Shown piece by piece: positions 33,999 through 45,813 of a stretch of DNA of 64,000 nt; within the stretch, counting starts at the first letter, position 1, and each line of letters starts with the position of its first letter. The notes under the pieces were generated by a model, which had not been told where the DNA came from, made no database searches, and was given only the letters and a program-made list of their open reading frames with translations. A program made the position numbers and the translations under genes. The DNA is taken from the NCBI GenBank assembly GCA_949316235.1, contig OX438750.1, positions 4,044,501 through 4,108,500 on the forward strand, given 5' to 3'. This stretch comes from Oegoconia quadripuncta. Its lineage: Eukaryota > Arthropoda > Insecta > Lepidoptera > Autostichidae.

Positions 33999-34580
33999 AC
34001 CGGATGAGTTTTTTAACCGTAAGGAAAGAAATATGGCATATTAGGTAAGTGAAATAGAAGTTATTGCCATAGGGAGTTTTTTTTTTTTCAAAACCAGCAT
34101 CGACACCCGCGCCCGCCGGAGATTGATATACATCGGCGGGATTAGCAGGGTTTCCTATTATGCGAAAATTTGGAAATCATAAATTCTCCAACTTTTTTTT
34201 ATACGCACAGCGCCATCTAGTTCCACAGTAAGCAACTATAGGCTTGTGTTGTGGATACCAGATGGTTGATATACTACATAAATACATTTCTTTTTTGTAA
34301 ATAAATACATATTATAAATGAAAACATCCATAACTCGGATATACATGTCCGTATTCATCACACAAACATATGCCCCTAGCGGGATTCGAACCCGCAACCA
34401 TTTGGTATAGTGGGCAGAGTTGCTAACCACTATACCAAACAGGTCGTCAATTATACAACGCATAATTCGACGATGGATTTGAAAACCAAAAAAAAAAAAC
34501 TACCTATGCCAATACCTTCTATTTCACTTACCTAATATGGTCTATTTTTTTCCTTACGGTAAAAAAACTCAGCCGGTATA
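33999..34580. mobile_element. Inverted-repeat element, family T, with a SINE inside
   Basis: Left arm 'taccggatgagttttttaac' to 'gttattgccataggg' (about 33999-34075). Right arm about 34500-34580 ends 'aaaaactcagccggta'. The centre matches 8280-8400. A family A SINE interrupts it. Confidence 0.8.
34199..34449 (-). mobile_element. tRNA-derived SINE, family A
   Basis: Reverse orientation: the body 'cagcgccatctagttccac' comes first, the box B complement 'gggattcgaaccc' is at about 34380-34392, and the box A complement 'ctaaccactataccaaacag' at the end. Confidence 0.85.
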
Positions 34581-36504
34581 TAAATATAAGCTTTGGGATA
34601 GATAAATCGATGTATTGGCAAAGACACTTTAAACCAACCGCACGGTTGCACCGCGTCGAGTAGCAGATTATGACGTATAAAATAAACTCATTGCATTTGA
34701 ATTGAAACAGATACGTCACCTAACTAGATAATAGTACCTATAATATGTCTAGTTTATGTCTATTTCCTAAAATATGTTATTTATGTACAATATGTGATTA
34801 TTTTGTAATCATTTTTGTTATGATCAAAATGTTATGTTATTTTTTTTTCAATGGTGCTTGCTGAAAATCAGCTTTATGCTGAGCTGAAAACTAGTTCGGC
34901 TTGTCAAACACATTTTCCGCTAAGACATGCTTAGGGATACATCAATATAAGTTAAATTTCGAGATATTATTTAAGACATTTTAAACCAAACGAAAGCGGT
35001 TGTATCGCGCCGATAGTCCGCTATTTCTAGTGACGTATAAAATAAATTCATAACATAGAAACAGACGGGAGATTCTTCTGCGTAAATAGACCTTCAAATT
35101 TAAATTAGCATTTCCTTTTGCCTCTGAAAATTTTTCAAAATATTTTTAATGAGAAACTTTAGAATTGGCCAAACTTACTTAATTTCAGTACATCTTCACA
35201 ATCATACAAATTTCTCTTCAATAGCACAGTCGGAGCACAATTTATTCAGCTTCAAATGGGGTGTTTTCATGATTTTCTCGACACCAAAACATACAATCAC
35301 TTAAAATACACGCAGTCAAATAATTTGGGATTTAATAAGAACTTATCCAATGGGTATTGTTGCAGAGAAAAATGGTTGCACGTTAAGGTGCTTACTTGGC
35401 CAAAATGTGACCCTAGATTACGACAGCAAAATTTAGTCCACCAAAAACGAGTATAATACCTTGAATAATACTATTCTGCCAGGAATTATTAAACAAATAT
35501 TTCAGCTTAGTTTCATCCATCACTCAAATATATATCAAGTCGGGTTTTCTAAACGTAATATTTTTGAAAGGTTGCTTGCTTCTTTATCCCTTATAACACC
35601 ATCGTTCGTACTTTGCGCAAATAATGGGCTATGTCATGTAGATCACATAGTAATGTAGCTTTTCCCATAAAAGAATCCGTCTACATTGAGAATATGTTGA
35701 AGCGAGACACGTGTACTATAAGATTGTACGTACAAAATATGCGGCGACACTGGCGACACGTGTCACGCCGGTAAAACACGAGTGAAGTACAGTGGCTAGT
35801 ACGACATGCCATCAATAGATGGCGCCACAAGTGATTAGGATAAGTTTTCCGTTGAATAATGGCAGCCGTCAGGCCGCCATTGGCTGGTGAACATTCCCCT
35901 TTCACGGTGCTACGTAAATATAAATAATGTCGTCCACCACAGGTAGCACAAATCCGGACACATTTCGGAACCCAGTATATGGAATTCCGCAGCCTATAAA
36001 CTGTTACGTATTAAGGTTCCTGTTGGTGAGTATATATAACGATAATTTGAATAACACGACTTCGCAAAAAAAGACACAACTTGACGTCATATTACAGTAA
36101 GTACATATACACAAAAACGTGCACCTAAGGCTAATTTTGTGGAGTCGTGTTAAATTAACATAAAAGTGCAAAAGCCGACGACAATATCAGAGCATACATC
36201 GATGGTTCAATTTAATGAAACGAAGCTGGTTTAATATGCGTTTGACGGCGACTTTAGCACTTCTATAGGCAATAACACAATTTATAATGTCAAGAAAGTA
36301 CAATACTGATTTGTAATGCAGATTAAATGGTTAGACAATTAATCTATTTAAGTAGCAAATTTTCGAAATTATTAGACAACATTATCTTAAATTATAGGAT
36401 GCGCTTTGACCTGTTGGAACAACTTTCGATCCCCATTCGCTTTCTAGAATTAATGCCGCAGCTTTTATTAGTCGATGATTGAAGAAGTACGACTCAATAA
36501 TATA
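34581..36504. other. No gene recognised
   Basis: About 1.9 kb of AT-rich sequence. The frames at 35256-35905 are short and motif-free. A weak echo of the 14830 element ('gctgaaaatcagctttatgc') lies at about 34860. Confidence 0.4.
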
Positions 36505-36692
36505 TATAAATAAATATCTTTGCACATACACCCAGCGCCATCTAGTTCCACACTAAGCAACTAGGCCAGTATTATAACTACACAAATACATTTCTTTTTC
36601 ATCATACAAACATACCCCTAGCGGGATTCGAACCCGCGACCTTTTAGTTTAGCAGTCAGAGTTTCTAACCACTACACCAAACAGGTCGTCCT
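36505..36692 (-). mobile_element. SINE family A with an internal deletion
   Basis: Box B complement 'gggattcgaaccc' at about 36622-36634. The middle of the body is shorter than in the copy at 34199. Confidence 0.8.
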
Positions 36693-37046
36693 ATATATTA
36701 TCATGATGAACAAATGAGCAAGCAAATCTGATGGAAAATGACCGCCTGTTGGCAATACTCGACATTAAATAAATAGGTTCCTGAAACTCGAGTCTTTCAC
36801 TACATCCAGCACAGCCTCATTGTCTCTGCTACACCGCTTATGACAAAAGGAGGTTTGAAAATCCCAAGGTTGTAATTTTCAGAAAGACAGAGACCGGAGT
36901 TCCATGCTTTAGCTGTTTGTTTTTCAAATGTTGATTAAAATAATATCGCCTTTGCCCGCGCTACCTTTTAGCACGCGACTGGCACCGTCCGGTCGCTAGC
37001 AACGCCCACCCAGCCTCCGACATGTATATTATATTATATTATAGTA
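36693..37046. other. No gene; LINE tail scrap
   Basis: 36770-36910 (-) holds a decayed copy of the 53276-type LINE tail ('aaaatcccaaggttgtaatt', then 'gagttccatgctttagctgt'). Confidence 0.45.
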
Positions 37047-38019
37047 CAGGGCGTCCCAAAGTTATGGGACATGAAGGGGAAGTACCTTAAATATCGTAGA
37101 TAGTGAATTTTGCTCAAAGAAGACTTTATGTTATTTTTAAAAGTTAGTAATTCTGCATTCATAGATTTTCTAAAAATTACTTGCTTCGGCTGGGAATCGA
37201 ACCGACTTAAATGTGAAAAAAAAAACACCCTACTTTTATGATGCCAATCGAAAGAATAGCTAAAAAATAATAACTCTGCCTAAGTAACATAGTATTTTAA
37301 AAGAAAGGAACAACATAAAATGATTGAGTCAAATTTCAAGAAAGTTATTTATTGCCGACGACGTTCGAAAAGTAGCGATATTATCATTCCAACTTACATG
37401 GAGCTTACATGGATTGGTACAAATGGACCGATTAGATGGCCGGCCAGATCCCCGGACCTCACACCATTAGATTTCTTCTTTTGGGGATACGTGAAAGATA
37501 TGCTATACAAAAAGCGATACGAGAACGTAGGCGAGTTGCAAACAGAATTGTGCCATATCACATCGAGTGTTCACCATAAAATGATTAGAAAATCAACAGG
37601 CAGCGGGCTCATTAAAAGATTGGCGATTTGCGTAAGACAAGAGGGATCACATTTTGAGCATTTAATTAATTAATTTACAAAAAAATACCTACTTAATTGA
37701 CTACGGCAGTTTCATGTATGTTTTTTATTTGATTAAAATGATTAATTTCACGTTGTTCCTTTCTTTTAAAATACTATGTTACTTAGGCAGAGTTATTATT
37801 TTTTAGCTATTCTTTCGATTGGCATCATAAAAGTAGGGTGTTTTTTTTTTCACATTTGAGTCGGTTCGATTCCCAGCCGAAGCAAATAATTTTTAGAAAA
37901 TCTATGAATGCAGAATTACTAACTTTTAAAAATAACATAAAGTCTTCTTTGAGCAAAATTCACTATCTACGATATTTAAGGTACTTCCCCTTCATGTCCC
38001 ATAACTTTGGGACGCCCTG
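37047..38019. mobile_element. Mariner-type element with ~275-bp inverted ends
   Basis: 'cagggcgtcccaaagttatg' starts the element and its complement ends it, with TA on both sides (37045-37046 and 38020-38021). Arms run about 37047-37315 and 37743-38019. Between them is a 117-codon plus-strand frame with mariner transposase C-terminal motifs: IGTNGPIRWPARSPDLTPLD, then FFWGYVKDMLYKKRYENV and GSHFEHLI. The N-terminal two-thirds of the transposase are absent, so it is a deleted, non-autonomous copy. Confidence 0.9.
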
Positions 38020-38033
38020 TATAAAGGAGAATA

Positions 38034-38290
38034 TAAAGGATTTCTTTATGATTGACTGGATACACGTTTGACCACAATCTTTGAAAAATGGAAAATGACG
38101 ATGTGGTCGAGGATGAAGCACGCGATCCCAGTAAATGCCTATTCACTCTGCTCTTGAAGATCCCAAGGTTGTAGGATTCAGGAAAGACTGACGCCGGAAG
38201 GGATTTCCATGCCTTGGCTGTTCGGATGATGAATGAAGAATCGAACTTCTTAGTGCGAATGTTCGGTATATTAACTATATACGGTATAAA
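38034..38290 (-). pseudogene. LINE 3' tail
   Basis: Frame IPNIRTKKFDSSFIIRTAKA, then FPESYNLGIFKSRVNRHLLG. Same family as 38998-39300, 53276-53517, 183-300 and 13941-14040. Confidence 0.75.
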
Positions 38291-38490
38291 TGGTAGTGAC
38301 GGAAGCGAATTAGCAAAGTTAAGCAACATCTGGCGCGGTCAGTCGTTGGATGGGTGACGCAGCTTCATACAAATTGTTATATTGACAATAGTTAATCCAA
38401 GTCTACAGGGGCGGCTTTAAAACACTGACTGCCATGTGGCCACCAGTCTGCCACAAACCTACCAATCCGCACTTGGCCGGTGTCGGGAAG

Positions 38491-38698
38491 GCTTGTAACG
38501 AGACGCCATGCTACTCGTTGGTTCTCTTTTTCAGTATTCTCCTTGTTTCACATAAAATACAACAACTAAATTACAAGTATTACTCAGCCCTGATAATTTT
38601 GTCATTGTACTTACTTAACTGATTACTTTTTTTTTGAAACAAAAAAGGAGAATACTGAAAACGAGAACCAACGAGTCGCATGGCGCCTCGTTACAGGC
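38491..38698. mobile_element. MITE with 54-bp inverted arms
   Basis: Arms 38491-38544 ('gcttgtaacgagacgccatg' onward) and 38645-38698 are near-perfect reverse complements around a 100-bp AT-rich centre. Confidence 0.8.
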
Positions 38699-38997
38699 TA
38701 TACCCCAACAAAATGGCTATGTTAACGATGACAATATATTCCATTGTCTCTGACCCGCCCGGCGACGCTGTAAAAGCCTAGCCTGACAGCAATGTTCCAG
38801 TCAAAAATAATCCATTGTTTAAGGGGAAAGATGATATCGTGCTGTGATCGTCTGGTTCGTATGTGTGCAGACAGACAGACAGAAAATCAGTGTCTTATTG
38901 CTATAAATGAGAATTCACACTGAACGATGGCCCATTTGTGGTACAGATACACATACAACTCTATTATAAGTTAATCTATTATAAACTTTTTTTTTTT

Positions 38998-39300
38998 TTT
39001 TTTTTGGTTAACTGGATACGCATTTGACCACAATCTCACCTGATGGGAAGTGATGATGTGGCCGAAGATGAAGCACGCGATCTCAGTAGATGCCTATTCA
39101 CCCTGCTCTTGAAGATCCCAAGGTTGTAGGATTCAGGAAAGACTGACGCCGGAAGGGAGTTCCATGCCTTGGCTGTTCGCATTATGAATGAAGAATCGAA
39201 CCGCTTAGTGCGAATGTTCGGTATGTTAACTACATACGGGTGGAATCCCTCCCCGCGCCTAGTAGTCCGAAGATGGAATGGCGAAGTTTTCCTAAGTTTT
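38998..39300 (-). pseudogene. LINE 3' tail with poly(A)
   Basis: A poly(T) run at about 38988-39005 marks the poly(A) end on the minus strand; the tail body matches 38034 and 53276. Confidence 0.7.
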
Positions 39301-40149
39301 CGTCATATAATGCTTGCTTGCATGTAGCTTGTAGCCAATAGTATTGTATTGTGCAACAACTTCTGACGTGTTATGCGTTCTGTTATCAGAGAATGCACGA
39401 GGTGGAGACTGAAAAACAGCTATTTAGCTGAGGCTCCAACCTATTTGTCCACTACGTTAGAAAATTTAACTATAATTAATGATCATGTCGTATAATTTTT
39501 TTAAGTGCATGAATAAATATCTTTTTATTTTTATTTTATTTTATTATTGTGAAATAATAAGGCTACATTTCAACAGAATAACACCAAGCAGAATGATTGT
39601 TGCAGTTGAATAATTTTGTAAGTGTGTATGTAATATGCGAATAAACGCTTTATCTATCTACTGTCATGTTCGAGATCCCTTAACCCTATCCAACTCTCCC
39701 GGATACCACACGGCCAACACGGTGGCACAGGCACACGACGCAGTGACATAAGACCTAAGACTATTGATACTTCGAAAAAAAAATCTACAATACGTACAAA
39801 AATAACATTTATGTACACAGGTATAACACAGTCTGCATAGCAAATCAGTAAGTACTTCACACGGCAATTCTTATATGTGGTTTCCGATTGTCCATGTATT
39901 CACGAGGCAACAAGATATTCCGAAGCCGTTCACGTACTATAGTTGAATTTGTAATACATCAAAACATAACATGTATGACGCGGAAGCAAAGTGTCTGTTG
40001 ATCGAAGTGCTGTCGAGAAGTGCGTAGTTTTGTCAACTGATTATTCTATGGGAAAGCTCTTTCTAGGGTTCAGAAGCCAAAGGCAAAATACAGTATCTCA
40101 TAGTTTCGCCATGTCCGCCTGACCATTTCTGTATCTCACAAACATTTTA
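39301..40149. other. No gene seen
   Basis: 39621-39661 carries a 'gcgaataaacgctttatctatcta' end like the 15140 element. Nothing else was recognised. Confidence 0.35.
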
Positions 40150-40690
40150 CTGCATGTAAAATGAAGGGCTCGAAGGACCAAATGTAAACGACGAGCGTTT
40201 ATAGGAGATAGAATTGTGAAAAATGGAAGGCTTGTTTTTGTTCCCGACTACGAGTACGAAATGGAAGGCTTTTCCTTGACTGCGGGCAAGTAATGCAAGG
40301 TGTGTATTCCCGACTCGGACAAACGAAGGAAATTTTGAGTTTGTTCAACTGCGGGCAAGCAATGGAAGTTTTTGTTCCCGACTGCGGGCAAGTAATGGAA
40401 GGCTTGTATGCCCGACTGACTACACACAAGCGACGAAAGGCTTGAGTTTGTTCAACTGCGAGCGAACAGTGGAAGGCTAGTTTTTGTTACTACGGGAAAG
40501 TAATGGACGGCTTGTCCTTGTTCGCAATTGTTGGCTGGCAATGGAAGTCTTGAGCAATGGAACACTGACTTTTTTCTTTTAGCCCAAAATATGGGCAAAC
40601 CAAAGAGGTGGGTCATTTTTGATGCATGACAGCGCGTGAGCAACAGAAGACTTGTTTTCCTCCCGACTGCGACCAAGTAAAGGATATGTT
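40150..40690. repeat. Degenerate tandem repeat, ~45-60 bp units
   Basis: Phrases 'atggaaggcttg', 'tgttcccgactgcgggcaag' and 'gtttgttcaactgcgggcaa' recur about ten times with drift. Reading frames here on the minus strand show the same repeats as CPQ.G or CPSR.. phrases and are not credited as genes. Confidence 0.65.
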
Positions 40691-41017
40691 CGCGTGAAAC
40701 TTGTCAAACGACTTGATGGATTCAAAAGTAAAGCTAAAAGTAACATAAGTTTCATACTATTTACAGGATTATTTGTAGAAATATGCTCATAGCTCTTAAT
40801 TTTTATTATTCCAACTAAATAACAATGTTTGCTTTACTGTAAAACTACACATTATACTAAGTATAGCAGTCTTATCACAAATTAATGTTTAACAGCTGCT
40901 TGGACAAATATTGTATGAGCAAGGATTGTTTAACTGTTAAGACACTTTAAAAAAAACACAAATATTTTTTTGACAGACTTTATTCATGAATCTTTCTTTT
41001 TTTTTATGCACAACTGG
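40691..41017. other. No gene seen
   Basis: AT-rich, nothing recognised. Confidence 0.35.
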
Positions 41018-41217
41018 TTAGCACTTGACCGCAATCACACCTGATGTTAAGTGAAGATGAGGCCGAAGGTGGAAGCGTACTGACCCGGAAACCCAAATAT
41101 TTGGGGAACTGACTATCTTATGACAACCGGAACACAACAATGCTATTAACATTGCTGTTTGGCGGCAGATTTAGATAAGATGGTGGTAGCTAGCCAGGCG
41201 GACATTTAAAATACCCT
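41018..41217 (-). mobile_element. SINE family B, headless copy
   Basis: 'ttgaccgcaatcacacctga' to 'agctagccaggcggacattt', same truncation as the 17497 copy. Confidence 0.75.
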
Positions 41218-41469
41218 GTGTTAAGCGACAAACGTTACCAAACACAAGACTAACCAAAATAGGAGTTCACACACGACATATTTATTGTACTATCACCTGT
41301 GCGCCAGGACGTTAAAACTCACACGCCTCTTCAAACAACTACAAGTCAGCATTGCCAACTTAATGGTTTAAAGTAGTAGTACCATTAAATATGGTAGTTA
41401 CCCTCCCGCTAGGTGGCAAAAACCTTACCTAGTGGTTTTTGTTGGCCTATAGGTGACATTTCTGAATAT

Positions 41470-41700
41470 ACTGCAGATATTCTGCCATGAACCGAAGAGG
41501 AAAGATGATAGGTCACTTGATACGACACTATATTTTTTAGAAGAACATAATTGAGGGAAAGATTGAAGGAAAGAGAGGAAGGGGAAGACCTAGGCGTAAG
41601 TACTTTGACCAGGTGAAAGAAAAGGTGAATGTCGTGTCGTACCAAGAGGTTAAAACGAGGGCGGAAAGTAGAGAGACGTGGTTATAACTCCACCGACAAG
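41470..41700 (+). pseudogene. RTE-type LINE 3' fragment
   Basis: Broken plus-strand frame with 'RKERKGK', 'SYQEVKTRAESRETWL'-type words. Typical of the C-terminal end of RTE reverse transcriptase. Confidence 0.6.
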
Positions 41701-42255
41701 AGCATAGCTCTTAAATTGAAGAGAGATTCTGCCATGACTAAAAATTCCTTTATTGGTCGCAAATGTTTTTTTTTAAATATGTGCTGATTCTCTGTTGCAA
41801 TTGAAAGCGCTAACTAGTCGCCTTGTTATATTTTGCTAAAAAATTTGCTCTTATTACAATTTGACTACTGACGAATAGAGGAATTAGTAATCTTCAAAAA
41901 AAAAAAAAACAAAATTAATTCACCTACCAGTCTTTAAAGTCTTTTTTCATATACGCTTGTCCCGTAAATCCCCTATGACAGCAGAAATCTTTTGAAAATG
42001 TGATAATATTTCGAGACACTTTCAGATATTTATAGCGCCCTTTAATACTTAAGTACCAGAAGATCAGAAGCAAGTAAGAGGTTGGTGTCCTGGTGGCAAG
42101 CGCCACTTTAGGCATTATTACGGTCAAAATTGGCTAAATACAATAACAAAAATTCAGAGCTAAGAACATAACAGATTTAACAACAATGTTTATATGACAA
42201 AAATGGAAACCACATGTAAAATACTGCCGCGGCGTTATAATATGCTGGCACCTAC
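41701..42255. other. No gene; intron of gene A
   Basis: AT-rich, including a poly(A) at about 41896-41909 and the donor region of the next exon at its right edge. Confidence 0.4.
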
Positions 42256-42444
42256 CTTTCTCAAGCTTCGGCTCATCTTCTTTCGCCAACACGTCGTCGT
42301 CGGTGTGCTGAGTTGCTTTCTTCTTTGGTCTGGCGATCTTCTTGGGCGCCTTCTTAGGTTTTGGCTTCGGTTTCGCCTTGGCTTTGGCTTTGGATTTTCT
42401 CGCGTCTTCTTGTTTGATTTGGAGCATTGTTTTGTTGTCGTCTT
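42256..42444 (-). CDS. Gene A exon 4: basic linker
   Basis: Acceptor 'cgtattctag' ends at 42445; donor 'gtaggt' starts at 42255. 189 nt, phase 1 in and phase 1 out. It encodes EDDNKTMLQIKQEDARKSKA, then a Lys/Ala/Pro-rich run (KAKAKPKPKPKKAPKK) and an acidic end (HTDDDVLAKEDEPKLEK). The basic block looks like a nuclear localisation and DNA-contact linker between the ZAD dimerisation domain and the fingers. It is the counterpart of gene B exon 57230-57316 but twice as long. It is the last shared exon: its donor must feed any of the terminal finger exons, all of which accept phase 1. Confidence 0.82.
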
Positions 42445-42794
42445 CTAGAATACGGACAAAATAAATATGTTGAATATAAAATTCAAGCATTTATTTCAAC
42501 GTAAGATACATGATATCATTTGTTGAATGTCAATTTACATCTACTGGAAATAAAAAAAGTTTATTGCATTTATCTGTCAGTCGGTATGTCCACGCTACTA
42601 CCGCTTCGGAAAGGGAAATCATGTGTGGGAAAAGAAGCAGCGCAAGATACCCACAGGATCATTGTTGTCCTTTTTTTTAAATAAAGTATATAACTAATAC
42701 AATCTTATAATTTTGGGGAGCTGGTCGAAGTACACCAAGCGTGTTTGTCGTTCAGGTAGTCACTAAGTTTAAAGATCATGTCAAAATAACAAAA
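42445..42794. other. Intron; short LINE scraps
   Basis: 42590-42670 may hold a small LINE 3' piece. 42770-42794 and 42826-42850 form a 24-bp inverted repeat ('aagatcatgtcaaaataac'). Confidence 0.4.
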
Positions 42795-43046
42795 AAAAGA
42801 TTATTATAAATCTTTTTTTGCTAATGTTATTTTGACATGATCTTTAAATTTTTTCTCAGTTAGATTAATGATATTCTCAGGTATAAGGTTATAAAAGCGT
42901 ATACAGTGTCCCACAAATGATGTATTAACTTTGCTTAGTCTGAACATAGGCATAGCCAATTTGTTCTTATATCTCAAATTTAAATTATGCTTGTCAATGT
43001 TTTTTCTGGAAATTGCCAAAATGGAAATTTTAGTCAAAAGACTCAA
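42795..43046 (-). pseudogene. LINE C-terminal fragment
   Basis: Frame ISRKNIDKHNLNLRYKNKLA, then HCIRFYNLIPENIINL, similar to the plus-strand LINE at 54050-54440. Lies in a gene A intron. Confidence 0.65.
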
Positions 43047-43207
43047 CTAGTCAATTTTATACCAGTAGAACTAGTGATCACCTGATTGTGAATTACAGAG
43101 ACCTGATTATCATATACTTGAACCACGGATCAAAATCAGAAACATCTCTAGTATAAACACAGTTTATGATGGTGCTAACTCTGAATGTTAAGCATCTTGA
43201 TACTTAC

Positions 43208-43288
43208 CATCATCATCGTCATCATCGAATGTCGGATCAAAGGAGACATCAACATCACTGTCCATTTGTGGGAGCTCCTCTTTGATGT
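43208..43288 (-). CDS. Gene A exon 3: acidic linker
   Basis: Acceptor 'tttttcag' ends at 43289; donor 'gtaagt' starts at 43207. 81 nt, phase 1 to phase 1. It encodes DIKEELPQMDSDVDVSFD, then PTFDDDDDD. The length and acidic nature equal the 81-nt exon of gene B at 58968-59048, good evidence that A and B descend from one gene. Acidic stretches after a ZAD are common and may serve as protein-contact or activation segments; no specific function can be read. Confidence 0.8.
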
Positions 43289-43601
43289 CTGAAAAAGTAG
43301 GACAAAAGGCAATTAACATATACAGCGTAAAGTTTTCAAGTGGGAGTGCATGGCCAAATCTGAAACTATGGCATAGCGAGAAGTACTCAAACTCGGTCTC
43401 AATTTTAATGAATACACACATTAAAAAAAAAAAATGATTTTTGAAATTCAATATTCCTAGCCAGGAATATTATTACACCATTAGATAGTGTCGCTGATAA
43501 GGATCGAATTCTTTCATATACAATCGAAAAAATTTCATATAAGACTAATTTATTTTTAACCACAAGTAAATGCAGTAGTTTACAACCGGTAAAATTTTGT
43601 A

Positions 43602-43900
43602 TTTTTTTTTTAATCTTGTTTTTATTTGAGGCTTTTGTACACCCTGGGTGACTATGCCAGCCTCATTGATACATTCGCCTCTTTAAACCTCATTCTCTTT
43701 TTGCAATGGACAATCCAACAAAATTTATACAGACTGACAGCACTCCTACAGAGCATATCAGCCAAAACACAGCTGGGCTGCCCATTGCATAGCTCCGATG
43801 ACTTAACCAAAAGTCGTTCTCTAATATCTGCACTCCGGTCACACTCCAACAAAAAGTGTAACACGTCATCTGGTTTATCACTAACAAAATTTTGTAATAT
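43602..43900 (-). pseudogene. LINE tail with poly(A)
   Basis: Poly(T) at about 43602-43611. Frame MLHFLLECDRSADIRERLLV, the Cys/His tail of a non-LTR element (compare 50822 and 61130). Confidence 0.55.
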
Positions 43901-44129
43901 TCATTAGAATTTCTGAAAGTATGTTCCAAGCTGATGCCCATGCTAAGCATTAAAAACTCCTCAATGGACTCCTAAATTTACATTAATAGAACAAAATCTA
44001 AACAAAACCTGTGTTTGTTATCGCTTGTGTGTGAGGGAACTATTGTATTTGTATGTGTATTGTGTTTTAAGTATTGTTGTAAGCTGAAGTGTGATTGAGC
44101 GGGCTATGTTTGTCGCTGCCAGGCGACCT

Positions 44130-44290
44130 GGAGCCCACCGTTAGAAAGAAGGCGTCACGGCAGACCGAAAAGGAGATAGCGGGATGAGTTGGATAAGTTT
44201 CTAACCAACTGGTCGGAGGAGGCTTGGAATAGAGAGCCGTGGAGAGAGAGGAGGGAGGCCTTTGCCCAGCAGTGGGACGGTATGGGTCTT
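44130..44290 (+). pseudogene. RTE-type LINE tail
   Basis: Frame RHGRPKRR, DELDKFLTNWSEEAWNREP, then EAFAQQWDGMG, with 'gcccagcagtgggacggtat'. Typical RTE C-terminus. Confidence 0.75.
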
Positions 44291-45138
44291 AATGTGTATT
44301 GTGTGTGTGTACAAGTATGCACATAAATAAAAAATTTAAAAAACCACAGAGACTAAATAATTAAACCTATCATTCAGTTATACAAACCAACTGTACTAAA
44401 AGCTAATTATCTGATTTAGATCAAGCATGGCTAGCAACCACCTGACATCCACCGCTGCTGAAGCTATTTTTAAATCAGTTCATCCAATCCATTACAATGC
44501 CACAGACAGACACACATGGGCTTCAAACTTATAACATCCCACTAAAAATCCACTATAGAATCAATTTTACGATGTCAAACTATTTCAACGTCAGTTTCAA
44601 AAGTAATATTGTAGAAAGGATGGAAAATTATGATAAAAAAATTTTAAGTGATTTTTTTTAGGTTTTACCTAAACATCTTTTATACTTCATACTATATATA
44701 TGTATATTGGATAGGTTATGTGGTATATTTATGTAAGGATATTATTTTTTTATAAAATAATTTTCAATTGTTGTGTCCACTATTTTCTGCGAAATCTAAT
44801 AAACACTATGTATCTCTAAGGTTTGCTGGTAGAATACTCTATCGGAGTTAAGCTCGCCTTTGTACATTTTATATACAATGCAAAATTCTGTAATAATTTT
44901 GTGTACAATAAAGATATTAAGACATCTTTTATTCCAAAGCATCTAGGTAATTATGGCAACCCTAGGCCTGCTTATATTATAGTCAAATATATTTACCTTC
45001 TATTACAAGTGTACATGGCTCCTGTTTCACACCATAATTCGGAGTTAGCGCTGGAAATTGGAAAATTTGAATTGATAGTTTGCGATTTATTTGGGTCAAA
45101 TTACAGCCATCTTTAACAAAATTTAATAGTTATCTCAC
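44291..45138. other. Intron of gene A, no other feature
   Basis: AT-rich; no coding frame believed. Confidence 0.4.
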
Positions 45139-45286
45139 CTTTCATAACATTACTATACATATCCTTAAACCGTTCCTCACACAGCAACACTTGTTTTTTG
45201 AAGTTGAATGCATCCCGTAACCTCAGAATGCAGCTGTCGCATATTGTGTATGTCATTGCACAGAGCACGCCAGTCATGGGGGTAAC
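45139..45286 (-). CDS. Gene A exon 2: C-half of the ZAD domain
   Basis: Acceptor 'ttttatcag' ends at 45287; donor 'gtgaga' starts at 45138. 148 nt, phase 0 in, phase 1 out. It encodes VTPMTGVLCAMTYTICDSC, then ILRLRDAFNFKKQVLLCEER. This has the second zinc-binding Cys pair (ICDSC) and the closing helix (LRDAFNFKKQV) of a ZAD, the insect zinc-finger-associated dimerisation domain. It follows exon 1 (45814-45960) exactly where gene B also splits its ZAD. Confidence 0.88.
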
Positions 45287-45813
45287 CTGATAAAAGAATA
45301 AATTGGAAATTCAGAAAACTTCTAAGGTACTATACATACTATCAACCAGATATACAAAGCAACTATGTTAAAAGTTAAATGTCTTTGAAATAATTGAACC
45401 AACTTAACAACATGGCTAAAAATATTTACTCTAGATTAATCTTAAATTAAAAACGCTCTGTAATCGGACAACGTATTATTAAAATAATTTCGACAAACAC
45501 TGGACGCACACATACAACGCCGTCAAAAGCCTAACAATAAGTCGGTTTTGTCGGAGGTTAAAATGGGGATGGCTTTATAAATTGTGATGTAGGAATTGAC
45601 TTTTGTTTCAAGTTTTGTCCTAAAATAAATTTTTCTTTTCCCGCCCTTGTCGACATAGAATAAAATTCTAGTTTATTTTTGTGCTCCAATATCCCAGACC
45701 CGGAACATGTCCGAGTTCAAACGAGTTACTCAACATAAACCAAAATAACAAATCCAAAACTGCTCTGAAATTCAACATTTTACTATATCTAAAACTTGCT
45801 ATGGCAAACTCAC
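45287..45813. other. Intron of gene A, no other feature
   Basis: No feature recognised apart from the splice sites. Confidence 0.45.

Noticed and set aside
40199..40676. Two minus-strand frames with repeated CPQ and CPS words
   Set aside because: They follow the degenerate DNA repeat and have no start or splice context.
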